Notes under the pieces: generated by a model
Seen by the model: only the letters and a program-made list of their open reading frames with translations
Told to the model about the DNA's origin: nothing
Databases searched by the model: none
NCBI RefSeq assembly: GCF_016908465.1
Contig: NZ_JAFBDY010000005.1
Span: 124,001-188,000 of the forward strand
Reading direction: 5' to 3'
DNA from: Lysinibacillus composti
Lineage (GTDB): Bacteria > Bacillota > Bacilli > Bacillales_A > Planococcaceae
DNA length: 64,000 bases
Position numbers and translations under genes: made by a program
Shown: positions 44,654 to 53,160 of the stretch, piece by piece
How positions within the stretch are numbered: position 1 is the stretch's first letter
Layout of the letters: each line of letters begins with the position of its first letter

Positions 44654-45424
44654 GTGGTTCAGTCGATGCTTACAGAGGAACAAAATATTTGGAATAGCTG
44701 GATAAATAATCGCGATCCTCATGCAGGAAATGTATTAGTAAAAAAGTACAAACCACTTGTAACTTATCATGTACAACGAATCGGTACAGGTTTACCGAAA
44801 AACGTTTCACGAGATGATTTAATGAGCCTAGGAATGATGGGCCTATTTGATGCACTCAATAAATTTGATATTAATCGAGACTTGAAATTTGATACATATG
44901 CATCTTTCCGTGTACGTGGTGCTATAATTGATGGATTAAGAAAAGAAGACTGGTTACCACGTTCTGCACGGGAGAAAGCAAAGAAAATGGAAGCGGAAAT
45001 TGAGAAGTTAGAGCAGCAACTCATGCGCCAACCTTCGCCTGAAGAACTGGCAGAATCGCTCAATTTACCAGTAGATGAAGTCTATCAAACCATACAAGAA
45101 CATTTCTTTTCAAATGTACTGTCTATTAATGAGCAATCACCTGATCAAGAAGAGGCAGAGGGGAAATCCTTTGTCATTCGAGACGACAATACAAGAACGC
45201 CTGAAGAAGAAGCGGTTCATGTGGAATTAATTGCAGATTTAGCAGAAAACATAAAAAAGTTGAATGAAAAAGAACAACTTGTCCTAAGTTTATTTTATAC
45301 AGAAGAATTGACGTTAACAGAAATTGGAGAAATGCTAGAGCTATCCACATCACGAATATCACAAATTCACTCCAAAGCATTATTTAAATTAAGAAAACTA
45401 CTTACTCAAGAAGTGCTCGTCTAA
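44654..45424 (+). CDS. sigD: Motility sigma factor SigD
   Basis: Sigma-28 family factor (256 residues) for flagellin, autolysin and chemotaxis genes. Region 2 shows DLMSLGMMGLFDALNKFD and LKFDTYASFRVRGAIIDGLR; region 4 shows LTLTEIGEMLELSTSRISQI. The frame opens at ATG 44636, but AGAGGTGG lies inside that extension, 5 bases before the GTG at 44654, which gives MVQSMLTEEQ aligned with B. subtilis MQSLNYEDQ. Unlike B. subtilis, a hairpin, promoter and long gap separate it from the operon. Confidence 0.95.
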   Translation: MVQSMLTEEQNIWNSWINNRDPHAGNVLVKKYKPLVTYHVQRIGTGLPKNVSRDDLMSLGMMGLFDALNKFDINRDLKFDTYASFRVRGAIIDGLRKEDWLPRSAREKAKKMEAEIEKLEQQLMRQPSPEELAESLNLPVDEVYQTIQEHFFSNVLSINEQSPDQEEAEGKSFVIRDDNTRTPEEEAVHVELIADLAENIKKLNEKEQLVLSLFYTEELTLTEIGEMLELSTSRISQIHSKALFKLRKLLTQEVLV

Positions 45425-45431
45425 GCTGATC

Positions 45432-45453
45432 AAGTCCTAGACGGGCTTTTTTT
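45432..45453 (+). terminator. Terminator after sigD
   Basis: AAGTCC / GGGCTT (45432-45437, 45443-45448) with a 5-base loop and TTTTTTT. Short stem with one G-T pair. Confidence 0.65.
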
Positions 45454-45487
45454 CAGTCAACAAGGTAGACAGTAAATTGTGATGAAC

Positions 45488-45600
45488 GGACGAAATGTCA
45501 TACTAAGCGGACAAAAAGGTCAACTGAACGGACGCAATCTCATACGATGCGGACGAAAAATCTGTTAAACGGACGAAAAGTTCTGCTATCCGGACGAAAT
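45488..45600. repeat. 21-bp tandem repeat with GGACGAAA core
   Basis: Six units begin at 45488, 45509, 45530, 45551, 45571 and 45592 with GGACGAAAT, GGACAAAAA, GGACGCAAT, GGACGAAAA, GGACGAAAA and GGACGAAAT. Bases between the cores vary (for example GTCATACTAAGC). The period is 21, once 20. No hairpin in the unit. Confidence 0.8.
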
Positions 45601-45680
45601 CGTTTTTTGAACGAATGAAAAGAATCTTAATAAAATTAACCCTCCGCAACTATACCGAGGAGTATTTGTGATAAATAGGA

Positions 45681-45942
45681 AAATATAAATTTTAAGTTAG
45701 AACAGTGTCTAGCTACGAACGCCAGCTCCTCGACAACTTCAAAACCGCCTTCAAGGGCAAAAATTGTGTAGTTTCAATGAAACACACAATTTTCTGCGTC
45801 GAAAGTGAAACGACAGGCGCAAAAACCCTTTTGTCGGTTTCTCCAGTTGTTGAGGCTCACACGATGTGAGTCATGACGGCAATGCGACAGGACGTCGCGT
45901 TTTTGCCGTCGCGGAGCTAAACGGGCGTTCTTCGCTTTTCTT
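45681..45942 (-). repeat. Structured repeat element, inverted long copy E
   Basis: Leftward AAGAAAAGCGAAGAACGCCC ... GCTAGACACTGTTCTAAC with the AAATTTATATTT tail. Micro-hairpins GCGACGTCCTGTCGC and CTCACATCGTGTGAG in its own sense. Its AAGAAAAGC end lies 3 bases before AAGGAGGGG of the next gene, the same arrangement as copy B. Confidence 0.85.
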
Positions 45943-45958
45943 ATAAGGAGGGGATTTT

Positions 45959-46261
45959 GTGAGCTTAAAAGGTGTGGAGTTACAAATTGCCATTCCTAAA
46001 ACCTTTGATGTTGGAAAAACAGTAGAGCAGCATCAACAACATGTCATTCATCAGCAACTTCATGCAAATGAAGCGTTAAAAAAAGAAGTTGAGCGGAAAG
46101 CGTTAACTGTAAATGATACGGAAAAAGTCGACAAGGTAAAAGATGAAAACCAACATCACGAACACGATGAAGAGTCTTCAAAAAACAAACAAAGGAATTC
46201 ATCAAAGCAAAGTCGAGCGCATCATCCGTTTAAAGGAAATATTATTGACTATAGTGGATAG
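45959..46261 (+). CDS. Hypothetical His/Lys-rich protein before swrB
   Basis: Not assigned. A 100-residue soluble protein: a well-ordered start (MSLKGVELQIAIPKTFDVGK), a helix (about 25-50), then a strongly charged His/Glu/Lys-rich stretch (HHEHDEESSKNKQRNSSKQS) and a closing motif HHPFKGNIIDYSG. GTG start 5 bases after AAGGAGGGG. It is 14 bases from swrB and probably co-transcribed. Similar small proteins stand beside sigD/swrB in related Bacillales as far as I recall; function unknown. Confidence 0.75.
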   Translation: MSLKGVELQIAIPKTFDVGKTVEQHQQHVIHQQLHANEALKKEVERKALTVNDTEKVDKVKDENQHHEHDEESSKNKQRNSSKQSRAHHPFKGNIIDYSG

Positions 46262-46275
46262 GAGAACTGGATCGA

Positions 46276-46872
46276 ATGGTCGCAATTTTAATTGTTTTAC
46301 TCATCATTTCACAGCTGATTTCGTTTTATTTCATTATATTATTAAATACAAAAGTGGCGAAGTTCAAGGAGTTAGAAGTTCGTCAAGACAAACTAATTCG
46401 TGAAATGGACGATGCCATTAGTGTCTATTTAATGGAAATGCGCGAAGAAAATAATCGGTTAATTCAGGAACTTACTAAAGTGAAAAGTAAAAATGGTCAA
46501 CAATCTATGCAACCATTTAACAATGAGCAGATTGTCGGATTGCCAGAAGTTGTACAACAAAAAGTACAAAAGGAAACGCAAGAAAATGAAATTACCCACG
46601 CCCCTAAAATTGCAGTACCAAAAAGTATTGTGAAAAATGCTTACAATCGACAAAAAACTCAACCTGCTAAGGCTGAAACTGCCGGAAATCAACCACAAAA
46701 AGAAGATAGAAACAAGGGATCACTAGACCATCTGCTGGTCGATGAAAGTGAAAAAAGTTTTGAACAACAAGTCATAAAACTTCATCATGATGGCAAGTCT
46801 ATTGAAGAAATTGCGAAAATTACGCAAAAAGGTAAAACAGAAATTGAATTATTATTAAAATTTCATGTGTAA
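46276..46872 (+). CDS. swrB: SwrB-like motility protein (YlxL)
   Basis: 198 residues: one N-terminal membrane segment (about 2-24, VAILIVLLIISQLISFYFII), a coiled coil (about 30-75), a disordered middle and a C-terminal helix-turn-helix-like segment IEEIAKITQKGKTEIELLLK. This layout and the place directly before rpsB fit SwrB, which in B. subtilis promotes FliP assembly and flagellar maturation. The middle is not conserved, so identification rests on ends and order. Confidence 0.75.
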   Translation: MVAILIVLLIISQLISFYFIILLNTKVAKFKELEVRQDKLIREMDDAISVYLMEMREENNRLIQELTKVKSKNGQQSMQPFNNEQIVGLPEVVQQKVQKETQENEITHAPKIAVPKSIVKNAYNRQKTQPAKAETAGNQPQKEDRNKGSLDHLLVDESEKSFEQQVIKLHHDGKSIEEIAKITQKGKTEIELLLKFHV

Positions 46873-46877
46873 ATTTA

Positions 46878-46906
46878 TTGCAGACGTTAGGTAATTATGT
46901 TATATT
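46878..46906 (+). promoter_or_regulatory. SigA promoter candidate for rpsB
   Basis: TTGCAG (46878-46883), 17 bases, TATATT (46901-46906), immediately after swrB. Spacing is ideal; the -35 is half matched. Confidence 0.5.
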
Positions 46907-46931
46907 TTCAAATGGTGTTAATAATACACAC

Positions 46932-46990
46932 GCATTTCGATGTAATAAGTGGTGCTTCTACAAAAGTTGCTTATTTCAGATGAAAAATGC
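46932..46990 (+). promoter_or_regulatory. Folded leader of rpsB, possible ribosomal protein S2 site
   Basis: GCATTT (46932-46937) pairs with AAATGC (46985-46990), and inside it AATAAG (46944-46949) pairs with CTTATT (46970-46975). The outer stem ends 34 bases before the rpsB start. Ribosomal protein leaders are often autoregulatory; S2 binding here is inference. Confidence 0.45.
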
Positions 46991-47024
46991 GGAGGAACAA
47001 AACCAAAATTAGGAGGAAATATTC

Positions 47025-47744
47025 ATGTCAGTAATTTCAATGAAACAATTACTTGAAGCTGGTGTACATTTCGGACACCAAACTCGCCGTTGGAACCCAA
47101 AAATGAAAAAATACATTTTTGTTGAGCGTAACGGTATCTACATTATCGATTTACAAAAAACAGTTAAAAAATTAGAGGAAGCTTATGACTTCATGCGTCA
47201 AGTTGGCCAAGATGGCGGTAAAGTTCTTTTCGTAGGAACTAAAAAACAAGCTCAAGACGCTATTAAAGAAGAAGCTGAGCGCTCTGGTAACTACTACATC
47301 AACCAACGTTGGTTAGGTGGTACTTTAACAAACTTCGGTACAATTCAAAAACGTGTTGCACGTTTAAAAGCTATCGAAAAAATGGAAGAAGACGGTACTT
47401 TCGAAGTCCTTCCTAAAAAAGAAGTAATCCAACTTAAAAAAGAACACGAACGTCTAGTTAAATTCTTAGGCGGTATCCGTGATATGGCAGATATTCCAGA
47501 CGTTATGTTCGTGGTTGACCCACGTAAAGAACGTATCGCTGTAGCTGAAGCACGTAAATTAAACATTCCGATCGTTGGTATTGTTGATACTAACTGTGAT
47601 CCAGATGAAATTGACTACGTAATTCCAGCAAACGACGATGCAATCCGTGCTGTTAAATTATTAACTGCTAAAATGGCTGATGCTCTTATCGAGTCAAAAC
47701 AAGGTGAGTCAGAAGCTCCAGCTGAAGAAGTAGTTGCTGAGTAA
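47025..47744 (+). CDS. rpsB: 30S ribosomal protein S2
   Basis: Ribosomal protein S2 (239 residues). [20 protein letters not shown], then [30 protein letters not shown] and [20 protein letters not shown] are family-diagnostic. The AGGAGG site is 7 bases from ATG. It has its own terminator, and tsf appears to have a separate promoter region. Confidence 0.98.
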   Translation: MSVISMKQLLEAGVHFGHQTRRWNPKMKKYIFVERNGIYIIDLQKTVKKLEEAYDFMRQVGQDGGKVLFVGTKKQAQDAIKEEAERSGNYYINQRWLGGTLTNFGTIQKRVARLKAIEKMEEDGTFEVLPKKEVIQLKKEHERLVKFLGGIRDMADIPDVMFVVDPRKERIAVAEARKLNIPIVGIVDTNCDPDEIDYVIPANDDAIRAVKLLTAKMADALIESKQGESEAPAEEVVAE

Positions 47745-47757
47745 TTCACTGCAACAA

Positions 47758-47797
47758 AAGGTGATAAGTGGATGACCCCTCTTATCACCTTTTTTTA
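47758..47797 (+). terminator. Rho-independent terminator of rpsB
   Basis: AAGGTGATAAG (47758-47768) pairs perfectly with CTTATCACCTT (47781-47791), then T7. Since tsf is usually co-transcribed, it may attenuate rather than stop. Confidence 0.92.
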
Positions 47798-47962
47798 AGA
47801 ACTTTTTAGACTTATGTAGATGGTTGTTAGAATTTGTCGTTCGCCAATTAACTTTCTGGTTAAATACAGTGATGTTTCGACAAACTTGAAAACAAGTGTT
47901 TGTACTATGTCTAAAATGGCAAATATAAATAGAATAATATCTACTCAAGGAGGAACTTCCAA

Positions 47963-48847
47963 ATGGCAATTACTGCTCAATTAGTAAAAGAACTTCGTGA
48001 AAAAACAGGCGCAGGTATGATGGACTGTAAAAAAGCGTTAGTAGAAACTGATGGTAACATCGATGCTGCAATCGACTTCTTACGTGAAAAAGGTCTTTCT
48101 TCTGCTGCTAAGAAAGCTGACCGTATCGCTGCTGAAGGTACAACTTATGTTTTAGTTGAAGGAAATGAAGCAATTCTATTAGAAGTTAACGCTGAAACTG
48201 ACTTCGTAGCGAAAAACGAAAAATTCCAAGTTTTAGTTTCTGAATTAGCAAAACAATTATTAGCTGGTAAACCAGAATCAGTAGAAGCTGCATTAGAATT
48301 AACAAACGCTGAAGGTGTAAAAATTTCTGATCAAATTTCTACAGCTGTAGCAACAATCGGTGAAAAAATCACTCTTCGTCGCTTCGAATTAAAAACTAAA
48401 ACTGATGCAGACGCTTTCGGTTCTTACCTACATATGGGCGGAAGAATTGGCGTATTAGTAGTTCTTGAAGGTTCAACTGATGCAGATGCTGCTAAAGACG
48501 TAGCTATGCACATCGCTGCAATCAACCCACAATATGTATCTCGTGATGAAGTATCTGCTGATGTAGTAGAACGTGAACGCAAAGTTTTAACTGAACAAGC
48601 ACTTAACGAAGGTAAACCAGAAAACATCGTTGCGAAAATGGTTGAAGGTCGCCTTGGCAAATTCTTCGAAGAAGTTTGCTTACTTGATCAAACTTTTGTT
48701 AAAAACTCAGATCAAAAAGTACGTGACTTTGTAAAAACAACTGGTGGTAACATTACTTCATTCGTACGCTTCGCTGTTGGTGAAGGTATTGAAAAACGTG
48801 AAGACAACTTCGCTGAAGAAGTTATGAACCAAGTTAAAGGACAATAA
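47963..48847 (+). CDS. tsf: Elongation factor Ts
   Basis: EF-Ts (294 residues) recycles EF-Tu-GDP. N-terminal [20 protein letters not shown] and [20 protein letters not shown], then the core [13 protein letters not shown]. The AAGGAGG site lies 9 bases upstream. Codon use is strongly biased, typical of highly expressed genes. Confidence 0.98.
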   Translation: MAITAQLVKELREKTGAGMMDCKKALVETDGNIDAAIDFLREKGLSSAAKKADRIAAEGTTYVLVEGNEAILLEVNAETDFVAKNEKFQVLVSELAKQLLAGKPESVEAALELTNAEGVKISDQISTAVATIGEKITLRRFELKTKTDADAFGSYLHMGGRIGVLVVLEGSTDADAAKDVAMHIAAINPQYVSRDEVSADVVERERKVLTEQALNEGKPENIVAKMVEGRLGKFFEEVCLLDQTFVKNSDQKVRDFVKTTGGNITSFVRFAVGEGIEKREDNFAEEVMNQVKGQ

Positions 48848-48881
48848 TACATTTCATTGTGTAAACCACAATGGTTTAAAG

Positions 48882-48912
48882 TAGGGAGCACAATCACGTG
48901 TTCCCTATTTTT
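48882..48912 (+). terminator. Rho-independent terminator of tsf
   Basis: TAGGGAGCAC (48882-48891), 6-base loop, GTGTTCCCTA (48898-48907), TTTTT. One G-T pair. Confidence 0.9.
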
Positions 48913-48992
48913 CAAGAAGTAAACAATTACGCCTTGGTTAAGCTGAGTCCGGATTTGAATAAGCTATAATCTGTGACATCCGCACAAGGTTT

Positions 48993-49035
48993 GATTCTTA
49001 TTCAGTGGGAGTCCTACCCTCACTGAATGAGAATC
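48993..49035. repeat. Long hairpin between tsf and pyrH
   Basis: GATTCTTATTCAGTG (48993-49007) pairs with CACTGAATGAGAATC (49021-49035), one G-T pair, 13-base loop. No T-run follows, so it is not a plain terminator. It is preceded by ATCTGTGACATCCGC (48969-48983), also found in the sigD leader, so it probably belongs to a dispersed repeat. Confidence 0.65.
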
Positions 49036-49130
49036 AATAATTGTCTTGGCTAAAGTACCATTCTCCAAAAGTTTACGTGACCACATTTTGATAAGAGTTT
49101 AGTGCTTTTATTTATATTGGGGCAGTCTAA

Positions 49131-49139
49131 TGGTATAAG
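49131..49139 (+). promoter_or_regulatory. Extended -10 promoter candidate for pyrH
   Basis: TGGTATAAG, an extended -10 box, 45 bases before pyrH; no clear -35. It resembles the box before sigD. Confidence 0.4.
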
Positions 49140-49184
49140 GCGGACGGCTTTAGCCTTTCTAAATATGAGTAACGGAGGTTTACT

Positions 49185-49910
49185 ATGAGTGTGCCACAAT
49201 ATAAACGAGTTGTAATTAAATTAAGCGGTGAAGCCTTAGCAGGTGATGCAGGCTTTGGTTTATCACCAAAAATCATTAAATCAGTTGCAGAAGATATTAA
49301 AGAAGTTGTTAATCTTGGAGTAGAGGTTGCGGTCGTAGTTGGTGGCGGTAACATTTGGAGAGGAAAAGTTGGTAGCGAAATGGGTATGGATCGTGCTTCT
49401 GCTGATTACATGGGAATGCTTGCTACTGTTATGAATTCCTTAGCTCTTCAAGATGCACTTGAAAAATTAGAAATTCAAACTCGTGTGCAATCATCCATCG
49501 TAATGACACAAGTGGCGGAACCTTACATACGCCGTAAAGCAGTAAGACATCTTGAGAAAAAACGTGTTGTAATCTTTGCTGCAGGTACTGGTAACCCATA
49601 CTTCTCAACAGATACAACAGCAGCTTTACGTGCTGCAGAGATTGAAGCTGAAGCAATTTTAATGGCGAAAAACAATGTAGATGGTGTTTACTCTGCAGAT
49701 CCAAAAATCGATCCAAATGCAGTAAAATACGAATCACTCACATATTTAGATGTAATTCAACAAGGTTTACAGGTAATGGATTCAACCGCTTCCACTTTAT
49801 GTATGGACAATGACATCCCATTAATAGTATTCTCTATTATGGATAAAGGAAATATTAAACGCGCCGTACAAGGTGAAAAAATTGGAACAGTTGTTAGGAG
49901 GAATCTATAA
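49185..49910 (+). CDS. pyrH: UMP kinase
   Basis: UMP kinase (241 residues) of the amino-acid-kinase fold: phosphorylates UMP to [54 protein letters not shown] and [20 protein letters not shown] are intact. CGGAGG precedes ATG. frr overlaps its stop by one base. Confidence 0.97.
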   Translation: MSVPQYKRVVIKLSGEALAGDAGFGLSPKIIKSVAEDIKEVVNLGVEVAVVVGGGNIWRGKVGSEMGMDRASADYMGMLATVMNSLALQDALEKLEIQTRVQSSIVMTQVAEPYIRRKAVRHLEKKRVVIFAAGTGNPYFSTDTTAALRAAEIEAEAILMAKNNVDGVYSADPKIDPNAVKYESLTYLDVIQQGLQVMDSTASTLCMDNDIPLIVFSIMDKGNIKRAVQGEKIGTVVRRNL

Positions 49911-50467
49911 TGGCTAAAGAAGTATTAGCACAAGCAAAAGATAAAATGAACAAATCAATTTCTGCATTTTCTCGTGAATTGGCATCAATTCGTGCAGGCC
50001 GTGCAAGCGCATCACTTTTAGATCGTATTTCTGTTGATTATTACGGTGCACCAACACCAATTAATCAATTAGCTGGAGTTTCTGTACCTGAAGCTCGTTT
50101 ACTAGTGATCGCACCATACGACAAATCAATTCTTGGTGAAATTGAAAAAGCAATCATGAAATCAGACATCGGTATTACACCAACAAATGACGGTACAGTG
50201 ATTCGCTTAACAATTCCAGCGTTAACTGAAGAACGTCGTAAAGAGCTTGTAAAAGTCGTGAAAAAAGAAGCAGAAGAAGCGAAAGTTGCAGTTCGTAACG
50301 TTCGTCGCGATGCTAACGATGATTTGAAAAAACTAGAAAAAAATGGCGAAATTACAGAAGACGATTTACGTGGTTTCAGTGATGATATTCAAAAAATAAC
50401 TGATGAAAACATCGCAAAAATTGACGAATTAGCGAAAGAAAAAGAAAAAGAAATCCTTTCTGTATAG
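49910..50467 (+). CDS. frr: Ribosome recycling factor
   Basis: RRF (185 residues) splits post-termination ribosomes with [43 protein letters not shown] and [20 protein letters not shown] are diagnostic. AGGAGG lies in the end of pyrH. Its TAG stop forms the start of structured repeat F1 (TAGAAAAGCGG), so the element touches the coding sequence. Confidence 0.98.
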   Translation: MAKEVLAQAKDKMNKSISAFSRELASIRAGRASASLLDRISVDYYGAPTPINQLAGVSVPEARLLVIAPYDKSILGEIEKAIMKSDIGITPTNDGTVIRLTIPALTEERRKELVKVVKKEAEEAKVAVRNVRRDANDDLKKLEKNGEITEDDLRGFSDDIQKITDENIAKIDELAKEKEKEILSV

Positions 50468-50641
50468 AAAAGCGGAGAACGCCCGTTAGCTCCGCGTCTG
50501 CGAAAACGCCACATCGTGTGGCATCGCAGACATGACTCACGTCGTGTGAGCCTCAACAACTGGAGGAAACCACAAGAGGACGCTTTTTGTCCTCGAAGGG
50601 GTTTTCGAAGTTGTCGAGGAGCTGGCGTTCGCAGCTAGACA
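50466..50641 (+). repeat. Structured repeat element, copy F1
   Basis: Begins inside the frr stop codon. Base stem AACGCC/GGCGTT, AGCTCC/GGAGCT, micro-hairpins GCCACATCGTGTGGC and CTCACGTCGTGTGAG, then GAAACC/GGTTTTC-like stem and apex GAGGAC-GCTTTTT-GTCCTC. Confidence 0.86.
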
Positions 50642-50643
50642 TC

Positions 50644-50760
50644 AAGAAAAGCGGAGGCGGCTCGTCTAGCTGAGGCAGGCACTGGAGACTTCCGAGAAGC
50701 ATGCTTGCATGCGTAGGAGGAAGTTGAAGTGACCGAGCAGCTAGCCGCCGGAGCTAGACA
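50644..50760 (+). repeat. Structured repeat element, copy F2
   Basis: Stems GGCGGCT/AGCCGCC, AGCTG/CAGCT, CACT/AGTG, GACTTCC/GGAAGTT and apex GCATGCTTGCATGC. Almost identical to F3. Confidence 0.87.
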
Positions 50761-50762
50761 TC

Positions 50763-50879
50763 AAGAAAAGCGGAGGCGGCTCGTCCAGCTGAGGCAGGCA
50801 CTGGAGACTTCCGAGAAGCATGCTTGCATGCGTAGGAGGAAGTTGAAGTGACCGAGCAGCTAGCCGCCGGAGCTAGACC
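50763..50879 (+). repeat. Structured repeat element, copy F3
   Basis: Tandem near-identical copy of F2: TCCAGCTG instead of TCTAGCTG and an extra C near the end (GCTAGACCA) are the visible differences. Confidence 0.87.
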
Positions 50880-50882
50880 ATC

Positions 50883-50898
50883 AAGAAAAGCGGAGGCG
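50883..50898 (+). repeat. Truncated structured repeat, 5' end only (F4)
   Basis: AAGAAAAGCGGAGGCG then unrelated sequence, the same breakpoint as D7 at 42662. Confidence 0.7.
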
Positions 50899-50915
50899 CC
50901 ACAACGGTTACAATG

Positions 50916-50940
50916 TTTTCTGCGACAAGTAACAGCAGGA
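50916..50940 (+). repeat. Short dispersed repeat (second copy)
   Basis: TTTTCTGCGACAAGTAACAG then CAGGA, matching the stretch at 17884-17909 before fliF. Confidence 0.55.
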
Positions 50941-51000
50941 GCATGACCGACTTGTCGGCCTTGAACACTTTTTCAAAAGAACGAACCTTAATTTTGTTTG

Positions 51001-51032
51001 GGCGTCCTGTCATATGTAGGACGTCCTTTTTA
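51001..51032 (+). terminator. Rho-independent terminator downstream of frr
   Basis: GGGCGTCCT (51001-51009) pairs with AGGACGTCC (51019-51027), one G-T pair, then TTTTT. It lies after four repeat copies, about 530 bases from the frr stop. Confidence 0.85.
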
Positions 51033-51438
51033 ACATTTTCCAATAAAAATTGTCCTGGTTGTATACCAAAAAATTCGTGATGCTATTAAACCCACAAATT
51101 ATAGAACAAAATACCTGATCGCATCTAAACGAGCTTACACCAGGGAGTTAATTGATTTAAAATGAATATATTTACATAACAAACGTCTAAAATACATATA
51201 ACCAAGAAAATGAACTTTTTCTTACTTCATCCAATTTTATTTAGTCCTAATGGATGGCCAATAGGTGTCGGCTACCTCTTTTCCATGCCGAGACACAATT
51301 TGAAATCAATTACTTTACGCTATTGACTAATTGATAAAAAGTATCTAAAACTTTTGTAAGATTTAGGACATTAACAGTCGTTTTTGTTATGATAAGATAA
51401 GAAAACGTCCGAATAGTTGTCAAGTTAGGGGATACAGA
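51033..51438 (+). other. Intergenic region before uppS
   Basis: About 400 AT-rich bases without a gene. GTGTCGGC (51265-51272) can pair with GCCGAGACAC (51287-51296, one bulged A). A promoter candidate is listed at 51371. No known riboswitch pattern was seen. Confidence 0.5.
51371..51398 (+). promoter_or_regulatory. Possible promoter for uppS
   Basis: TTAACA (51371-51376), 16 bases, TAAGAT (51393-51398), 41 bases before the uppS ATG. Confidence 0.35.
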
Positions 51439-52224
51439 ATGTTTAAAAAAATATTAGGCAAAACTAAAAAACAAAAAAGATTATTGGAAGATGGACAATC
51501 TAATAATGAATTAATCCCTTCACATATAGCAATCATTATGGACGGTAATGGTCGTTGGGCAAAAAAGAGGGCAATGCCTCGTATAGCAGGTCATCATGAA
51601 GGGATGCAAACTGTACGAAAAATTGCTCGATATGCAGATGATTTAGGAGTTAAAGTGTTAACGTTATATGCGTTTTCAACAGAAAACTGGAAACGTCCAC
51701 GAACTGAGGTAGACTACTTAATGGGCTTACCTCAAAAATTCCTTAACTCCTTTATGCCTGAAGTAATGGAAAGAAATATTAAAATTACCATGATTGGTGA
51801 TATGGATGCATTGCCAGTTAGTACGCAAAATGTCTTAAAAGATGCGATGAACCGAACAAAAAACAATACAGGTCTCATTTTAAATTTTGCTATGAACTAT
51901 GGTAGTCGTGCAGAAATCGTATCAGCAATGAAAAAAATGATATTAGAAGTGGAAAATGGAACGATTTCCATTGATTCCATTGAAGAAGGCACGATCAATC
52001 AGTATTTAATGACATCGGATCTTCCAGAACCAGATTTATTAATTCGTACAAGTGGTGAAGTGCGATTAAGTAATTTTATGTTGTGGCAACTTGCCTATAC
52101 GGAATTTTGGTTTACGGAAACGCTTTGGCCAGACTTTAATGAACAAACACTAATGGAGGCCATAAATGATTTCCAGAAGCGAAATCGTCGTTACGGTGGG
52201 TTGAAAGGAGAAGAAATTAAGTGA
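51439..52224 (+). CDS. uppS: Undecaprenyl diphosphate synthase
   Basis: Cis-prenyltransferase (261 residues) making the C55 lipid carrier for cell wall polymers. The signature HIAIIMDGNGRWAKKR with catalytic Asp35, AFSTENWKRP and the C-terminal DLLIRTSGEVRLSNFMLWQL then AYTEFWFTE are complete. AGGGG precedes ATG. cdsA overlaps its stop. Confidence 0.97.
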   Translation: MFKKILGKTKKQKRLLEDGQSNNELIPSHIAIIMDGNGRWAKKRAMPRIAGHHEGMQTVRKIARYADDLGVKVLTLYAFSTENWKRPRTEVDYLMGLPQKFLNSFMPEVMERNIKITMIGDMDALPVSTQNVLKDAMNRTKNNTGLILNFAMNYGSRAEIVSAMKKMILEVENGTISIDSIEEGTINQYLMTSDLPEPDLLIRTSGEVRLSNFMLWQLAYTEFWFTETLWPDFNEQTLMEAINDFQKRNRRYGGLKGEEIK

Positions 52225-53012
52225 AGCAGAGAATCATCACCGCAGTAATTGCAGCAGCATTATTCATTCCTTTCGTCATTTATGGGAACTTACCTTTTAC
52301 GATACTAATTTACGTAATCGCAGCTATCGGATTGTATGAGCTCCTTCGTATGAAAAAGATCTCTGTTTTTTCAATCCCTGGAATAATTGGATTGCTAACA
52401 GTATTTGTTGTACTGATGCCAGAGGATTTTGCGGATAGAGTCACGGAAGCGACAACTTACTCAAAATTGGAATTTTTAATGATTGCAGTAGTATTATTAT
52501 TAATTTATTCGGTGATTGTAAAAAATCACTTCACCTTTGATGATGTGTCATTTATTTTATTAAGCGCACTTTATGTTGGCATCGGATTCTTATATTTTAT
52601 CGAAACGCGGGATGCTGGATTACATTTTATTATCTATGCGCTTATTATTGTTTGGGCAACAGACTCAGGTGCCTATTTTGTTGGACGAAAAATAGGGAAA
52701 AACAAGCTATGGCCGGAAATTTCTCCAAATAAAACAGTTGAAGGTTTTGTTGGAGGTATTATCGTTGCGGTCATTTTTGCATGTGTTATGCAATTCATTT
52801 ACCCATTAAGTACTGGTTGGGTCTCACTTATTATTGTGACAATCATTAGTTCTATTTTTGGACAAATGGGGGATCTAGTAGAATCTGCAATTAAACGACA
52901 TTATGGTGTGAAAGATTCAGGAAATCTATTGCCAGGGCATGGTGGGATTTTAGACCGCTTTGACAGCTTACTGTTTGTATTGCCATTATTACATTTCGTG
53001 CAGTTCATCTAA
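52221..53012 (+). CDS. cdsA: Phosphatidate cytidylyltransferase
   Basis: CDP-diglyceride synthase (263 residues), an integral membrane enzyme with about seven or eight segments. The family signature is near the C-terminus: VKDSGNLLPGHGGILDRFDS; ATDSGAYFVGRKIGKNKLWP and ISPNKTVEGFVGG precede it. GTG start overlaps uppS by 4 bases with AAAGGAG upstream. Confidence 0.96.
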   Translation: MKQRIITAVIAAALFIPFVIYGNLPFTILIYVIAAIGLYELLRMKKISVFSIPGIIGLLTVFVVLMPEDFADRVTEATTYSKLEFLMIAVVLLLIYSVIVKNHFTFDDVSFILLSALYVGIGFLYFIETRDAGLHFIIYALIIVWATDSGAYFVGRKIGKNKLWPEISPNKTVEGFVGGIIVAVIFACVMQFIYPLSTGWVSLIIVTIISSIFGQMGDLVESAIKRHYGVKDSGNLLPGHGGILDRFDSLLFVLPLLHFVQFI

Positions 53013-53160
53013 ACTGTTATAAATGCTACTGAACGATGTGAAAGGATTATTGGTTTCCCATTGTTTGAAGTAAGCTTACCTATATTCGTTCAACATGGGA
53101 TGAAAGGATAGGTTAAAATACGCCAAGGTGTATTTGATTTAGTGGAAGGGAATGAAGGTC

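Noticed and set aside
51033-51438. Riboswitch before uppS
   Set aside because: One small hairpin only (51265-51296), no match to a riboswitch class I know.
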